Positions 16,836 through 24,527 of a stretch of 43,782 nt of DNA are shown here, one piece after another. The notes beneath the pieces are model-generated. The model saw nothing but the letters and a program-made list of their open reading frames with translations, made no database searches and was not told the origin of the DNA. Numbering within the stretch: position 1 is the first letter of the stretch; the number at the start of each line of letters is the position of its first letter. Position numbers and translations under genes: made by a program. Source of the stretch: Thermoleophilaceae bacterium (GTDB lineage: Bacteria; Actinomycetota; Thermoleophilia; Solirubrobacterales; Thermoleophilaceae); NCBI GenBank assembly GCA_030448005.1, contig JAUJNT010000001.1:662897-706678 (forward strand). The letters run 5' to 3'.

Positions 16836-17717
16836 TCAGCAGCCGGGGATCGGCAGCGGGATCGCCCCGCAGGGCACCACCCCGGTTGGGATCGGCACCC
16901 CGGTCGGGATTGGGAGGCCGCCTGGGATCGGCAGTCCGCTGCCGGTCGGCTGTCCGCCTGCGCCGGAGAAGAGCCCGGCGAGTAGCTGCTTGACCATCTG
17001 CAGCTGCTGGGTGACGATCTGGACGGCCTGCTGGACGTGGGGCCTTGCCTGGGCGGGGACCTGGTCGACGATCCCGTTGAGGCGCTCGAGGCCGCTGTCG
17101 ATACCGGCGACGGCCAGCGCGAGTGCCTGCGCGACGGCCTGCTGTGCCTCGGGCGGGAGCGTGCCGCCTCCGAACGCCGAGCTGAGGCTTGCGACCTCAT
17201 CGGAGCCATCGGAGGACAGTGCGGCGATCACCCGGGCGAGGCCCGGCTTGGCCTGAGCGGGCACCTGGTCCATCAGGCGGGTGAGCACGTCGAGGGCCTT
17301 CTCGCGACCGCGTAGGTCTGACTTCGCGGCGCGCGCGACATCGATCTGCAGCTTGCCGGTGACCTCGTCGACGATCTCGGCGAAGCTCTCGGCGTTGGTG
17401 TTCGACTGCTTGGCCACCAGCCGGGTGGCCGAAGCGGCGCGAGCGGCGCCACGCTTGCCCCTGGAGCGGCGCTGAAGTGAAGCGGTCTCGCGCGAGGCGG
17501 CGCGCATCTGGCGGCGGTTGCGGGCGAACTGGATCGCCGCCCTTGCGTCCTGGTTGTGGCTGACGAGCGACTCGACCCTGTCGAGTGCCTGGTCGGCGCT
17601 GCGCACGTGGACCTTGACCGACGTCGGGGAGGGCGTCACGTGTGCCGACGCTGCCGCCGGAGCGATCGCGAGCGCCCCCACGAGCGCTGTGGTGAATATG
17701 CGAGCTCTTTGATTCAT
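16836..17717 (-). CDS. Secreted helical protein, paralogue C
   Basis: A 293-residue exported protein, closest in order to paralogues A and B. Signal peptide: MNQRARIFTTALVGALAIAP with cleavage near AAASAH. The family block is QALDRVESLVSHNQDARAA, then FAEIVDEVTGKLQIDVARA, VLTRLMDQVPAQAKPGLARV and VIAALSSDGSDEV; a second PAQA-type helical unit follows (IVDQVPAQARPHVQQAV). The tail is a Pro/Ile/Gly repeat (GLPIPGG, VPIPTG) ending in PLPIPGC with two cysteines. ATG at 17717 is preceded by AAGGAGG inside a hairpin. It lies under a strong cyclic-di-GMP-I-like riboswitch and beside the ECF sigma gene. No named domain is recognised. Confidence 0.83.
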   Translation of the reverse strand: MNQRARIFTTALVGALAIAPAAASAHVTPSPTSVKVHVRSADQALDRVESLVSHNQDARAAIQFARNRRQMRAASRETASLQRRSRGKRGAARAASATRLVAKQSNTNAESFAEIVDEVTGKLQIDVARAAKSDLRGREKALDVLTRLMDQVPAQAKPGLARVIAALSSDGSDEVASLSSAFGGGTLPPEAQQAVAQALALAVAGIDSGLERLNGIVDQVPAQARPHVQQAVQIVTQQLQMVKQLLAGLFSGAGGQPTGSGLPIPGGLPIPTGVPIPTGVVPCGAIPLPIPGC

Positions 17718-17718
17718 C

Positions 17719-17797
17719 TTGCCTCCTTGGCAACTGGGCGGCCTCGCCATCGAGGCCCCTGGTTTTGCGCCCCCGCCTCGCGGCGAGTTTGCCTTTG
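17719..17797 (-). promoter_or_regulatory. Cyclic-di-GMP-I (GEMM-I) riboswitch
   Basis: On the minus strand the leader reads AAAGGCAAAC, a stem CGCC-GCGA-GGCG, GGGGCGCAAAACCA, a hairpin GGGCCTCGATGGCGAGGCC, and CCAGTTGCC, which is the order and spacing of cyclic-di-GMP-I aptamers (canonical GGCAAACC, stem, GGGACGCAAAGCCA, stem, GGTTGCC). Positions matching the known ligand contacts G20, A47 and C92 are kept. The closing stem pairs GGCAA (17793-17789) with TTGCC (17733-17729). The same TTGCC can instead pair with GGCAA at 17723-17719, enclosing the Shine-Dalgarno AAGGAGG. Ligand binding would then free the ribosome site, an ON switch. Two core bases differ from consensus. Confidence 0.75.
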
Positions 17798-17820
17798 TCT
17801 AAGGCGTGTGCCTTGCAGCT

Positions 17821-17847
17821 ATAACGCGAACCCTGGGAGAAGTAACG
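17821..17847 (-). promoter_or_regulatory. ECF-type promoter motif, paralogue C
   Basis: Minus strand CGTTAC (17847-17842), 15 bases, CGTTAT (17826-17821). It overlaps the end of the sigma gene (stop at 17850) by position and sits 24 bases before the riboswitch, as expected of a promoter for it. Confidence 0.55.
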
Positions 17848-17849
17848 CG

Positions 17850-19316
17850 CTATCTGCCGGGTATCGGCAGTTGGGACGCGGCCGGCGGCACCGGCACCGT
17901 TAGCGCCCCGGGGGCGCTTCGCTCCGGGGTAGCGCCCTGGCCGTCGCCGCCCAGGTACTGCTGGGCAGGGGCCGGCAGATTGGAGGGTGCGTGCTGGCGA
18001 GCCGTTTCTCTACCGGCTTCGGAGGCCGGGTCGCCGGCCGCCGGCGGGCCACTCGAAGGAGTGCGATCGCTCGGCTCATCGCCTTGCCCCGTGCCGGGTG
18101 CGTCCCGACTGCCGCCGCTCCCGTCGCCGTTTGGCGACGACCCAGGGTCTGTGCTCATTGGGCTGTCGCTCGTCGGGCCGTTCCCGTCGTCGGCGGCGTC
18201 GTCCCCGGCGTCCGATTCGAGGTTCGACGCAGGATCGCGCCTGCTGTCGGTCTGGGGGGTGTTCGCGGCGAGCTTCTCCGCCCCTTGCCGTGTCTGCTCG
18301 CGCGCGCTTTGAGACGCCGCCCGTTCGACTGTCGCCGGCGAACGCGCGGATCCTTTCTCGTCGACCCCTTGCGCATCCATGGGGCCATCTACGGTCGCTA
18401 CGCCGGCTCCGGCAACGAGCGCGACTCCGAGGGCCGCCGACGCTTTGAGGGCGGCTCCGCCACTCGCGAGCTTTCCGCCCGCGCCCGAGAGCATGGCCAT
18501 CAGCCCGCCGCCACCGGCTCCCCCGCCACCATGGAGGATTCCCTCCAGCAGCGCGGCTGCGGCCGCCGGTGCGATCGGCGGAGTCAGCGCCGAGAGAGCC
18601 GCGCGCCGCTCGCCGAAGGCGAGCTTGAAGGCGGCACATTCGTCGCAGTGGCGCAGATGCGCGCGCAGCTTGAGCGAGCGCAGCACCCGACCGTCGCGCC
18701 CTGACACCGCTTGGCGGGCCGACTCACAGTCCATTGCCCTGCCCTCTGCGAACTGCCCCAGGGCGACGCGGGCGTTGTAGACAGACTGCTTGGCAGCAGC
18801 CTCGGAGATCGAAAAGGCCGCTGCGATCTCCTTGTAGCCAAGGCCGTTTAGCTCGCGCATCACAAGCGCGCCTGACTGGCGCTCTGGCAGCTCGCGAAGA
18901 TCGCGCAAAAGGCCGGCGAGGCGCTCGCGCGACTCGACCTGCTGCTCCGGCCCGCCGTCGGCCGCTAAATCCTCGGGTAGCTCCGTGCTCGGGCGCCGGC
19001 GCCGGCGCCGGATCAGCGAAATCGACTCGTTGTGAGCGATGCGGTAAAGCCACGGCTTCAACGCGACCTGCCGGTGCTCGCCCGGCAACGACCGCAGCGC
19101 CGCAGCCATCGTGCTCTGCAAGGCGTCGCTTGCGTCCTCGTGGCCGAGCATCGAGCGGCAATAGCGGTAGATGCCCTGGTGATGGCGCTCGAAAATCACG
19201 GTGAACGCCGCCCGATCGCCTTGCGCCGCCCGCTTTGCCAGCCGCTCGTCTGAGAGCAGCCGCAGACCAACCCCTGAAAGTTGGGGTGCGGGGAGTGTCG
19301 CCTCGGTCATACCCAT
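17850..19316 (-). CDS. ECF sigma factor fused to a zf-HC2-like, membrane-spanning tail
   Basis: A 488-residue protein. Residues about 27-95 are sigma region 2 (FTVIFERHHQGIYRYCRSML, DASDALQSTMAAALR) and about 135-190 region 4 (LPERQSGALVMRELNGLGYK, ISEAAAKQSVYNARVAL). Directly after comes a cysteine/histidine segment (MDCESARQAV to LRAHLRHCDECAAFK), like the zinc-binding anti-sigma domain zf-HC2, a Gly-rich linker, one likely membrane helix (ALKASAALGVALVAGAGVAT), and about 170 residues of Ser/Asp/Pro/Gly-rich tail ending in QLPIPGR. Sigma and its inhibitor may thus be one chain, released by cleavage or signal. The same promoter motif precedes this gene and both secreted paralogues. ATG at 19316 or 19310; no Shine-Dalgarno. 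Confidence 0.85.
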   Translation of the reverse strand: MGMTEATLPAPQLSGVGLRLLSDERLAKRAAQGDRAAFTVIFERHHQGIYRYCRSMLGHEDASDALQSTMAAALRSLPGEHRQVALKPWLYRIAHNESISLIRRRRRRPSTELPEDLAADGGPEQQVESRERLAGLLRDLRELPERQSGALVMRELNGLGYKEIAAAFSISEAAAKQSVYNARVALGQFAEGRAMDCESARQAVSGRDGRVLRSLKLRAHLRHCDECAAFKLAFGERRAALSALTPPIAPAAAAALLEGILHGGGGAGGGGLMAMLSGAGGKLASGGAALKASAALGVALVAGAGVATVDGPMDAQGVDEKGSARSPATVERAASQSAREQTRQGAEKLAANTPQTDSRRDPASNLESDAGDDAADDGNGPTSDSPMSTDPGSSPNGDGSGGSRDAPGTGQGDEPSDRTPSSGPPAAGDPASEAGRETARQHAPSNLPAPAQQYLGGDGQGATPERSAPGALTVPVPPAASQLPIPGR

Positions 19317-19331
19317 CCATGATCTACATCG

Positions 19332-19359
19332 GCAACGCGGCCCAGATCCATAAGTAACG
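19332..19359 (-). promoter_or_regulatory. ECF-type promoter motif, sigma gene
   Basis: Minus strand CGTTAC (19359-19354), 16 bases, CGTTGC (19337-19332), about 16 bases before the sigma start. Matching motifs before the two downstream genes point to self-activation, the common habit of ECF sigma factors. Confidence 0.5.
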
Positions 19360-19520
19360 GCCTACCCCGTCAGATCTTGGAGCCGTGGCTGGCCCGCCGG
19401 CTCTGAGGCCGATCGCCCTCGGGGCGTCTGGCGTACGCAACCCCCCGCGTAGCCTCGTCCTTGTCGACGCAAGGCCAAAGCGCCACTACGCTGGCGCGAA
19501 CGCCGCTCGCTAGGAGGCCG

Positions 19521-20803
19521 ATGTCCGCACGCAGCCCGCTCCGGCTCGTTCTCGTCATGCTCGCCGTGCTCGCGCTCAACGCCGGCGCCGCTCATGCCGA
19601 GCGAGCGCACGTCAACGGGCAACTGATCGTCCACTTCAAGGGGGCGTCGAGTCCAAACGCAAGGGTGGCCACGCACGCGCGCGCCGGCGCCGTGGTGGCA
19701 GACCGAATTCCCGCTATCGGCGTGGAGGTCGTGCGGGCCGCCGACGCGCGGGCTGCGCTCGCCCGCTACAACGCAGACCCCGCGGTCGAGCTCGCTGAGC
19801 TCGACGTGCTCGCGCGGGCGCTGCACGACGACTGCTTCGCCAATGAGCTCTGCCTTGTGCCAAGCGAGCCCTCGTTCTCGCTCCAGTGGGGACTTCAGAA
19901 CGACAGCTCGACGATCCAGCCGGCCGATACGGCCGCCGACACGACGCCGACATCGACGCCCCGTATGCCTGGGGACACACGACGGGGAGCGCCGCGACGA
20001 GGATCGGGATCCTCGACTCGGGGATCGACCTCGACCACGAGGACCTCGCAAGGAAGGTGGTGGCCAGCTACAACGCGACGAAGAGCCGGACGCTCGACGA
20101 CAAGTACGGGCACGGAACCGCGGTGGCGGGCGTCGCGGCACCGGTCTCGGACAACGCGGTCGGAAGCGCCGGCGTCGGCTTCTCCTCGTCGCTGATGAAG
20201 GTCAAGGTGCTCGACGACCGCGGGATCGGCTCGTGCTCGACCGTAGCGAAGGGAATCAACTGGGCAGCCGACAACGGCGCCAACGTGATCAACATGAGCC
20301 TCGGCTTCTCCGACTGCACCGCCGGGCGGCGGGCGGTCGACTACGCCTGGGGTAAGGGCGTCATCCTGACGGCCGCCGCCGGCAACGACGGGGATCAGTC
20401 GGCCACCTACCCCGCCTACTACGCGAACGTGATGGCGGTGGCCGCGACCGACAACGCGGACATGAAGACCTCCTTCTCCCAGTACGGCGGCTGGGTCGAC
20501 CTCGCGGCGCCCGGCATCAACGTCTACACGACCTTCCCGAACCACTCGAACCGGCTGGGAAACATGAACTACGACTACGGCAAGGGCACGTCGATGTCGG
20601 CGCCGTTTGTCGCCAGAGCCGCCGGCCTGCTGTGGCCTGGCGCATCTGATGCGAACTCCAACGGCCGAGCGAACGACGAGGTGCGCGCACGGCTCGAGAC
20701 CTGCGCCGACGACATCGCAGGAACCAGCAGCCTCTGGACGGCAGGGCGCCTGAACGTATGCAACGCGGCCGCGGCGAACGCGAGCGCGTGCCCTTGCCCT
20801 GAG
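19521..20803 (+). pseudogene. Subtilisin-like serine protease (S8), frameshifted
   Basis: A secreted subtilase in two frames. From ATG 19521 (after AGGAGG): signal peptide SPLRLVLVMLAVLALNAGAA, then an inhibitor-like propeptide (HVNGQLIVHFKG, EVVRAADARAALARYNADPA) and SLQWGLQNDSSTIQPADTAA. The frame slips near 19947; adding one C to a CC run gives TTPDIDAPYAWG and continues with the catalytic Asp (GILDSGID), His (KYGHGTAVAG), oxyanion Asn (AAAGNDG) and Ser (GKGTSMSAPFVARAAGLL). Homology ends near 20803 (NVCNAAAANASACPCPE), but no stop follows in this frame, which runs on into the recombinase relic to 21859. Both the slip and the missing stop need checking in reads. Confidence 0.8.
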
Positions 20804-21251
20804 CGCGCAGTCAACGGCCGCCTGCTCGCGTTGTCGGACTACACCGTTCCAGCACGGCGGGTCGCAAGCTTCATCGCCCGGCGGCAGGCTCGCGCGCGCT
20901 CGTGCTCTCGGACCCACCCCCGCGCCGACCGTCACCGCACGCGACTGGGTTGGCGAAAGGAGTCGTCCTCCTGGCCGGTGCCGCGCCGTATCGCTTCCGG
21001 CGCGCAACGATCACGATGGTGGGGAAGCCGTGCGTTATCGCCTTGCGGGCCGAGCGCCACGGCGGGTGATGCCCGTTTACGCCGTTCGAGGCAGATCGGC
21101 CGTGCATGTCCGGTGATAGAGCAGCGATGTTCGCTGTCCTACGAGGGAGGGACCGATGTCCTCAGTCACGAGTTTGGATGTGTCCGGCCGGCGGCGCTCG
21201 CCGGCAACTACGGCGGAGTTCCACCTCGGCCGCGCGCCCGGAAACAAGGGG

Positions 21252-21859
21252 ATGACCTACCCCGCCGACCCGCCGCGGGTCGAGGAGATCGTCGCGGTGA
21301 TGTGCCAAGCCGACGACGGGATTCACGGCGACCGCGCTCGCGCGCTGATCATCGTGCTGTGGCGCGCCGGCCTGCGGATCGCCGAGGCGCTCGATCTGCT
21401 GCGCGAGGTCGATCTCGAGCCGGCGCGGCGCGCTGCTCGTGCGCGAGGGCAAGGGCGGCGGCCGTCGTCGCGGTCGGCATGGACGACTGGGGCTGGGAGC
21501 GACTCCGCCCATGGCTTGAGCACCGCCAAGCGCTGCCTATCGGACCGCTGTTCTGCGTCATCGACGGACCTACACGCGGCAGGCCATGGACCGCACCGGC
21601 CGTTCGGATTCAGTTTCGCCGCCTCGCTGCCGAGGCCGGCGTGCGCCGTCGGTTCGCGCCTCACCAGCTCCGCCATGCCCACGCGGTCGAGATGGCTCGG
21701 GAAGGCATGCCGCTCAACGTGATCCAGCGCCAGCTCGGACACGCGAACCTGCGTGTCACCTCGATCTACCTGCAGGGGATCGACAGCGCAGAGATCATCA
21801 ACGCGGTCCATGCGAGACGAGCGCCGATGATGCCCGCCAGCACCGGTTTGCGGCGCTGA
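21252..21859 (+). pseudogene. Short tyrosine recombinase, frameshifted copy
   Basis: Close relative of the recombinase at 14590-15195, on the opposite strand. It starts MTYPADPPRVEEIVAVMCQA after AACAAGGGG, keeps Arg in AGLRIAEALDL, then shows, against the intact copy, a 3-base insertion, a 2-base loss in a G-run (near 21424) and a 1-base gain (near 21475). The C-terminal part resumes as MDDWGWERLRPWLEH and keeps HQLRHAHAVEM, LGHANLRVTSI and YLQG. As read it makes no full enzyme. Total length is 608 bases against 606 in the intact gene. Confidence 0.87.
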
Positions 21860-22006
21860 CCAATTGAGAAGCCCGCGGCCCGCCCGCCGCTCGCAACGAG
21901 CACGGGCGGACTGCATCGCCTCGCGCAGATTGCAGTAGTGGCCTGTCCGCGGACGGCGCTGCGACACGACAGCCCAGCTACAGCGTCTCTCGGTTACACA
22001 TAGCTC

Positions 22007-23191
22007 GGCCGCCGCGCGCGCGGCCTGACGGACCAGGTGGTCGCGCTCGGCGACGTCCGCGGCCCGACGGGCGGCATCCGCGTACGCCGTGGCGGCGGCA
22101 GGGAGGTCGCCGCCCAGCTCGTGCAGGTGACCGCGGACGGCGTGCCACCGGTGCCGCTCGCCGATCACCTCGCGCAGCCGGTCGGTCTCGCGCAGCCCGG
22201 CGGCGGCGCCGAGGACGTGGCCGACCGCGACCGCGCGCCCGAGCACCGCGGCGGGATCCTGGCGCACCGGGTCGTCGGTGAGGGCGACGAGGTCGTCGTA
22301 CCAGGCGAGGATCTGCGGCCAGTCGGTCTCCTTGGCGCTCACCGCGTCGTCGTGCAGGGCGGCGATGGCGGCCTCGACCTGGTAGCGGCCGGGGCGCTGG
22401 ACGGCCAGTGCCGACTGCAGGACGCGCACGCCCTCGGCGATCTCGCGGGTATCCCACAGGCCCCGGTCCTGTCGGTCGAGCGTGACGAGGCGACCCTCTG
22501 AATCGAGTCGCGCCGGGAGGCGGGCGTGGTTGAGGAGCATCAGTGCGAGCAGGCCGCGTGCCTCCGGTTCCTCGGTGGCGAGGGTGAGTTGGCGGGCGAG
22601 CCGGATCGCCTCGCCGGCCAGATCGACCCGGCCCCCGTGGCCGGCCGTGTAGATGAGGTAGAGCACGCGCAGCACGACGGCGAGGTCGCCGGGCTGGTCC
22701 AGGCGGCGTCCCCGCAGGGTGCGCTTGGCGCGGCTGATCCGCTGCGCCATCGTCGCCTCCGGCACGTAGAAGGCGTCGGCGATCTCCCGGGTGGTGAGGC
22801 CGCCGACGGCGCGCAGGGTCAATGCCACCTCGGAGGCGGGCGCGAGGTCGGGGTGGCAGCAGCAGAAGAGCAGGAAGAGGGTGTCGTCGCCCTCCTCGGT
22901 GGCGGCGGGCTGCGGCTCGGCGTGTGTCGCCTCCTCGCGGCGGTGGCGGGCGGCCTCGCTGCGGCGGGCGTCGACGAGCCGCCGGGTCGCGACCGTCGCC
23001 AGCCACGCGCGCGGGTCGCGCGGCGGGTGCTCGGGCCACACCCGCAGCGCCTCGAGCAGCGCCTCCTGCAGCGCGTCCTCGGCGGCGTCGAAGTCCTCGC
23101 CCCGCCGCACCAGGCTCGCGAGCACCCGCGGGACGAGGGCGCGCAGCGCGCCCTCGTCCAGCGCTCGCGCCGATTCGTCGAGCGCGCTCAC
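22007..23191 (-). CDS. ECF42-like RNA polymerase sigma factor, 3' end lost
   Basis: Sigma factor with region 2 (FDAAEDALQEALLEAL, DPRAWLATVATRRLVDARRS), region 4 (VGGLTTREIADAFYVPEATM, QRISRAKRTLRGR) and a long C-terminal helical domain (ALMLLNHARLPARLD, WPQILAWYDDLVAL, LGGDLPAAATAYADAAR) typical of group ECF42. It starts with GTG at 23191, one base after the stop of the YCII-domain gene, the usual partner of this group. Homology ends near 22007 (VRQAARAAA); no stop follows and the frame stays open to 21323, antisense to the recombinase relic, so the original end seems to have been cut by a rearrangement. Confidence 0.85.
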
Positions 23192-23192
23192 G

Positions 23193-23603
23193 TCAGCCGT
23201 CCGCCGGCTCCCCGGACATGATCTCCCGGACGTCGATCCACTCGTACAGCGGCCCGCCGCCCGGGCCGGGCTCGGACGAGATGTAGGCCGCGACCTCGAC
23301 CGCGCGCTCGTGGGACTCGACGTCGATCATGTACCAGCCCGCGACCAGGTCGCTGGTCTCGGGCAGCGGACCGTCGGTGGTCACCGGCGCAGGCGTCCGG
23401 GCCGCCGTAGCGCACCCACGTCTGCACCGGCGTGAGCGCCTGCACCCCAACGAGCTCGCCGCGCTCCTCGAGCAGCTCGCCGACGTGCCGCAGGAAGGCC
23501 ATGTGCGCCTCCACGTCCTCGGGAGCCCACTCGTCCATCGGGGGAAGGGATGGTGCGGCTCCGGGCCGCCGCGGTAGTGCTTGAGCAGCAGGTACTTCGG
23601 CAT
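23193..23603 (-). pseudogene. YCII/DGPF-domain protein with two frameshifts
   Basis: Begins MPKYLLLKHYRGGPEPH at ATG 23603, after CAGGAGACC. Near 23540 the frame slips in a G-run (CGGGGGAAGGG) into MDEWAPEDVEAHMAFLRHVG, then ELVGVQALTPVQTWVRYGG, and near 23395 it slips back to TTDGPLPETSDLVAGWYMID, ending in EWIDVREIMSGEPADG at 23193. Joined, it has normal length (about 136 residues) for the DGPF/YCII family that accompanies ECF42 sigma factors. Translation would be coupled to the sigma gene. The paired slips could be sequence errors. Confidence 0.8.
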
Positions 23604-24269
23604 CGGGGTCTCCTGGTGTCGTGGGCCGCGCCTGTCGCGGCCCTTCACCTGGTGAGCGGAGCCGGTCAGAGCTTCTCTACATGGAATCACTCATCTAGCT
23701 CCGAGAACGTCGCGTAGGGGAACCCCATGCGGGCGCTTCGCCTGCATTGAGCGACTACCCCGACGCCGTACGCATGCGTGGTGTTCGTAAGACCCGCCCG
23801 ATGAGGATTCCCGGTGAGCGGGGGCTATACGGACACGTCGAGGCTGGCCAAGGGCGCCCCCTCGCCATGCGCACGAACGACCACCGCTCTCCTCGACGAA
23901 GTAGCAGCCATGGTGCGGCCGGGTCGCGTTATCGGATCCGGCGCGATGGGATAGCGAGCTTCGGCAGACTGCTCCTTGGCGCCGGAACGAGTAGCTGTCG
24001 CGGATCGCGCCGCCGCTTCTGCTTCCGGCCGAGCGGCCTGTTGGGGTCGGTCGGGCGGGGGGTATTCGAACGCTGACCTTCGCTTCGCGGTCAGCCGCTG
24101 GCCGTTGCGAGGAGGCCTGCGGTAATGATTGGCCGAAGCTTCCATGGTCTGGATGACTTCTGGGTCTGAGCTGGGTGCGTTTGCTCTTGCGCCGCCGGCG
24201 AAAGCGGGGGACTCCACCGGGTTCGCCTTTCTTGAGGTCGGCGCGGTCGCGTCCACCGATGCAACTTCG
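23604..24269. other. Gene-free stretch
   Basis: About 665 bases with open frames on both strands but no protein I can support; codon content and composition look like non-coding or decayed sequence. A hairpin at 24072-24095 (GCTGACC, 10-base loop, GGTCAGC) lies beyond the metal ATPase operon and could be its terminator. Confidence 0.5.
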
Positions 24270-24527
24270 TCAGCTCGTACCGTCCGTTGCGGCCGGCGCG
24301 CTCTGCTCGCTTTGTACCTCCGCGTAGATGTCGCGCACCTGTTCCGACGCCTCTGCGGCCAGCTCGCGTCCTCGCAGCCCCGCCTTGATGAGGCCCTTGA
24401 GCGCCTCGCGCGGGCCGTCGCGCAGCACCGATGCTGCGGTCAGCACCGCGCCGACGCCGACGGCCCATCCCGTCCCCCGGCGCACGCCCTTCCACATCTC
24501 GGAGTTCCTCCCCGGCACCTCAGGCAT
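24270..24527 (-). CDS. Small helical protein of the P-type ATPase operon
   Basis: An 85-residue protein with one short hydrophobic segment (TGWAVGVGAVLTAASVL) and a charged helical tail ending DIYAEVQSEQ. It resembles the small protein at 26685-26906 (DLYAEAKSER), so the two are probably related. ATG at 24527 overlaps the last codons of the ATPase gene by eight bases, showing coupled translation. Similar small proteins (DUF5132-like) are found beside metal-type P-type ATPases; the function is unknown. Confidence 0.7.
   Translation of the reverse strand: MPEVPGRNSEMWKGVRRGTGWAVGVGAVLTAASVLRDGPREALKGLIKAGLRGRELAAEASEQVRDIYAEVQSEQSAPAATDGTS

Noticed and set aside
23825-24256. Minus-strand open frame of 143 codons
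   Set aside because: Low-complexity Ala/Arg/Pro translation, no Shine-Dalgarno and no family; kept only as a gene-free stretch.
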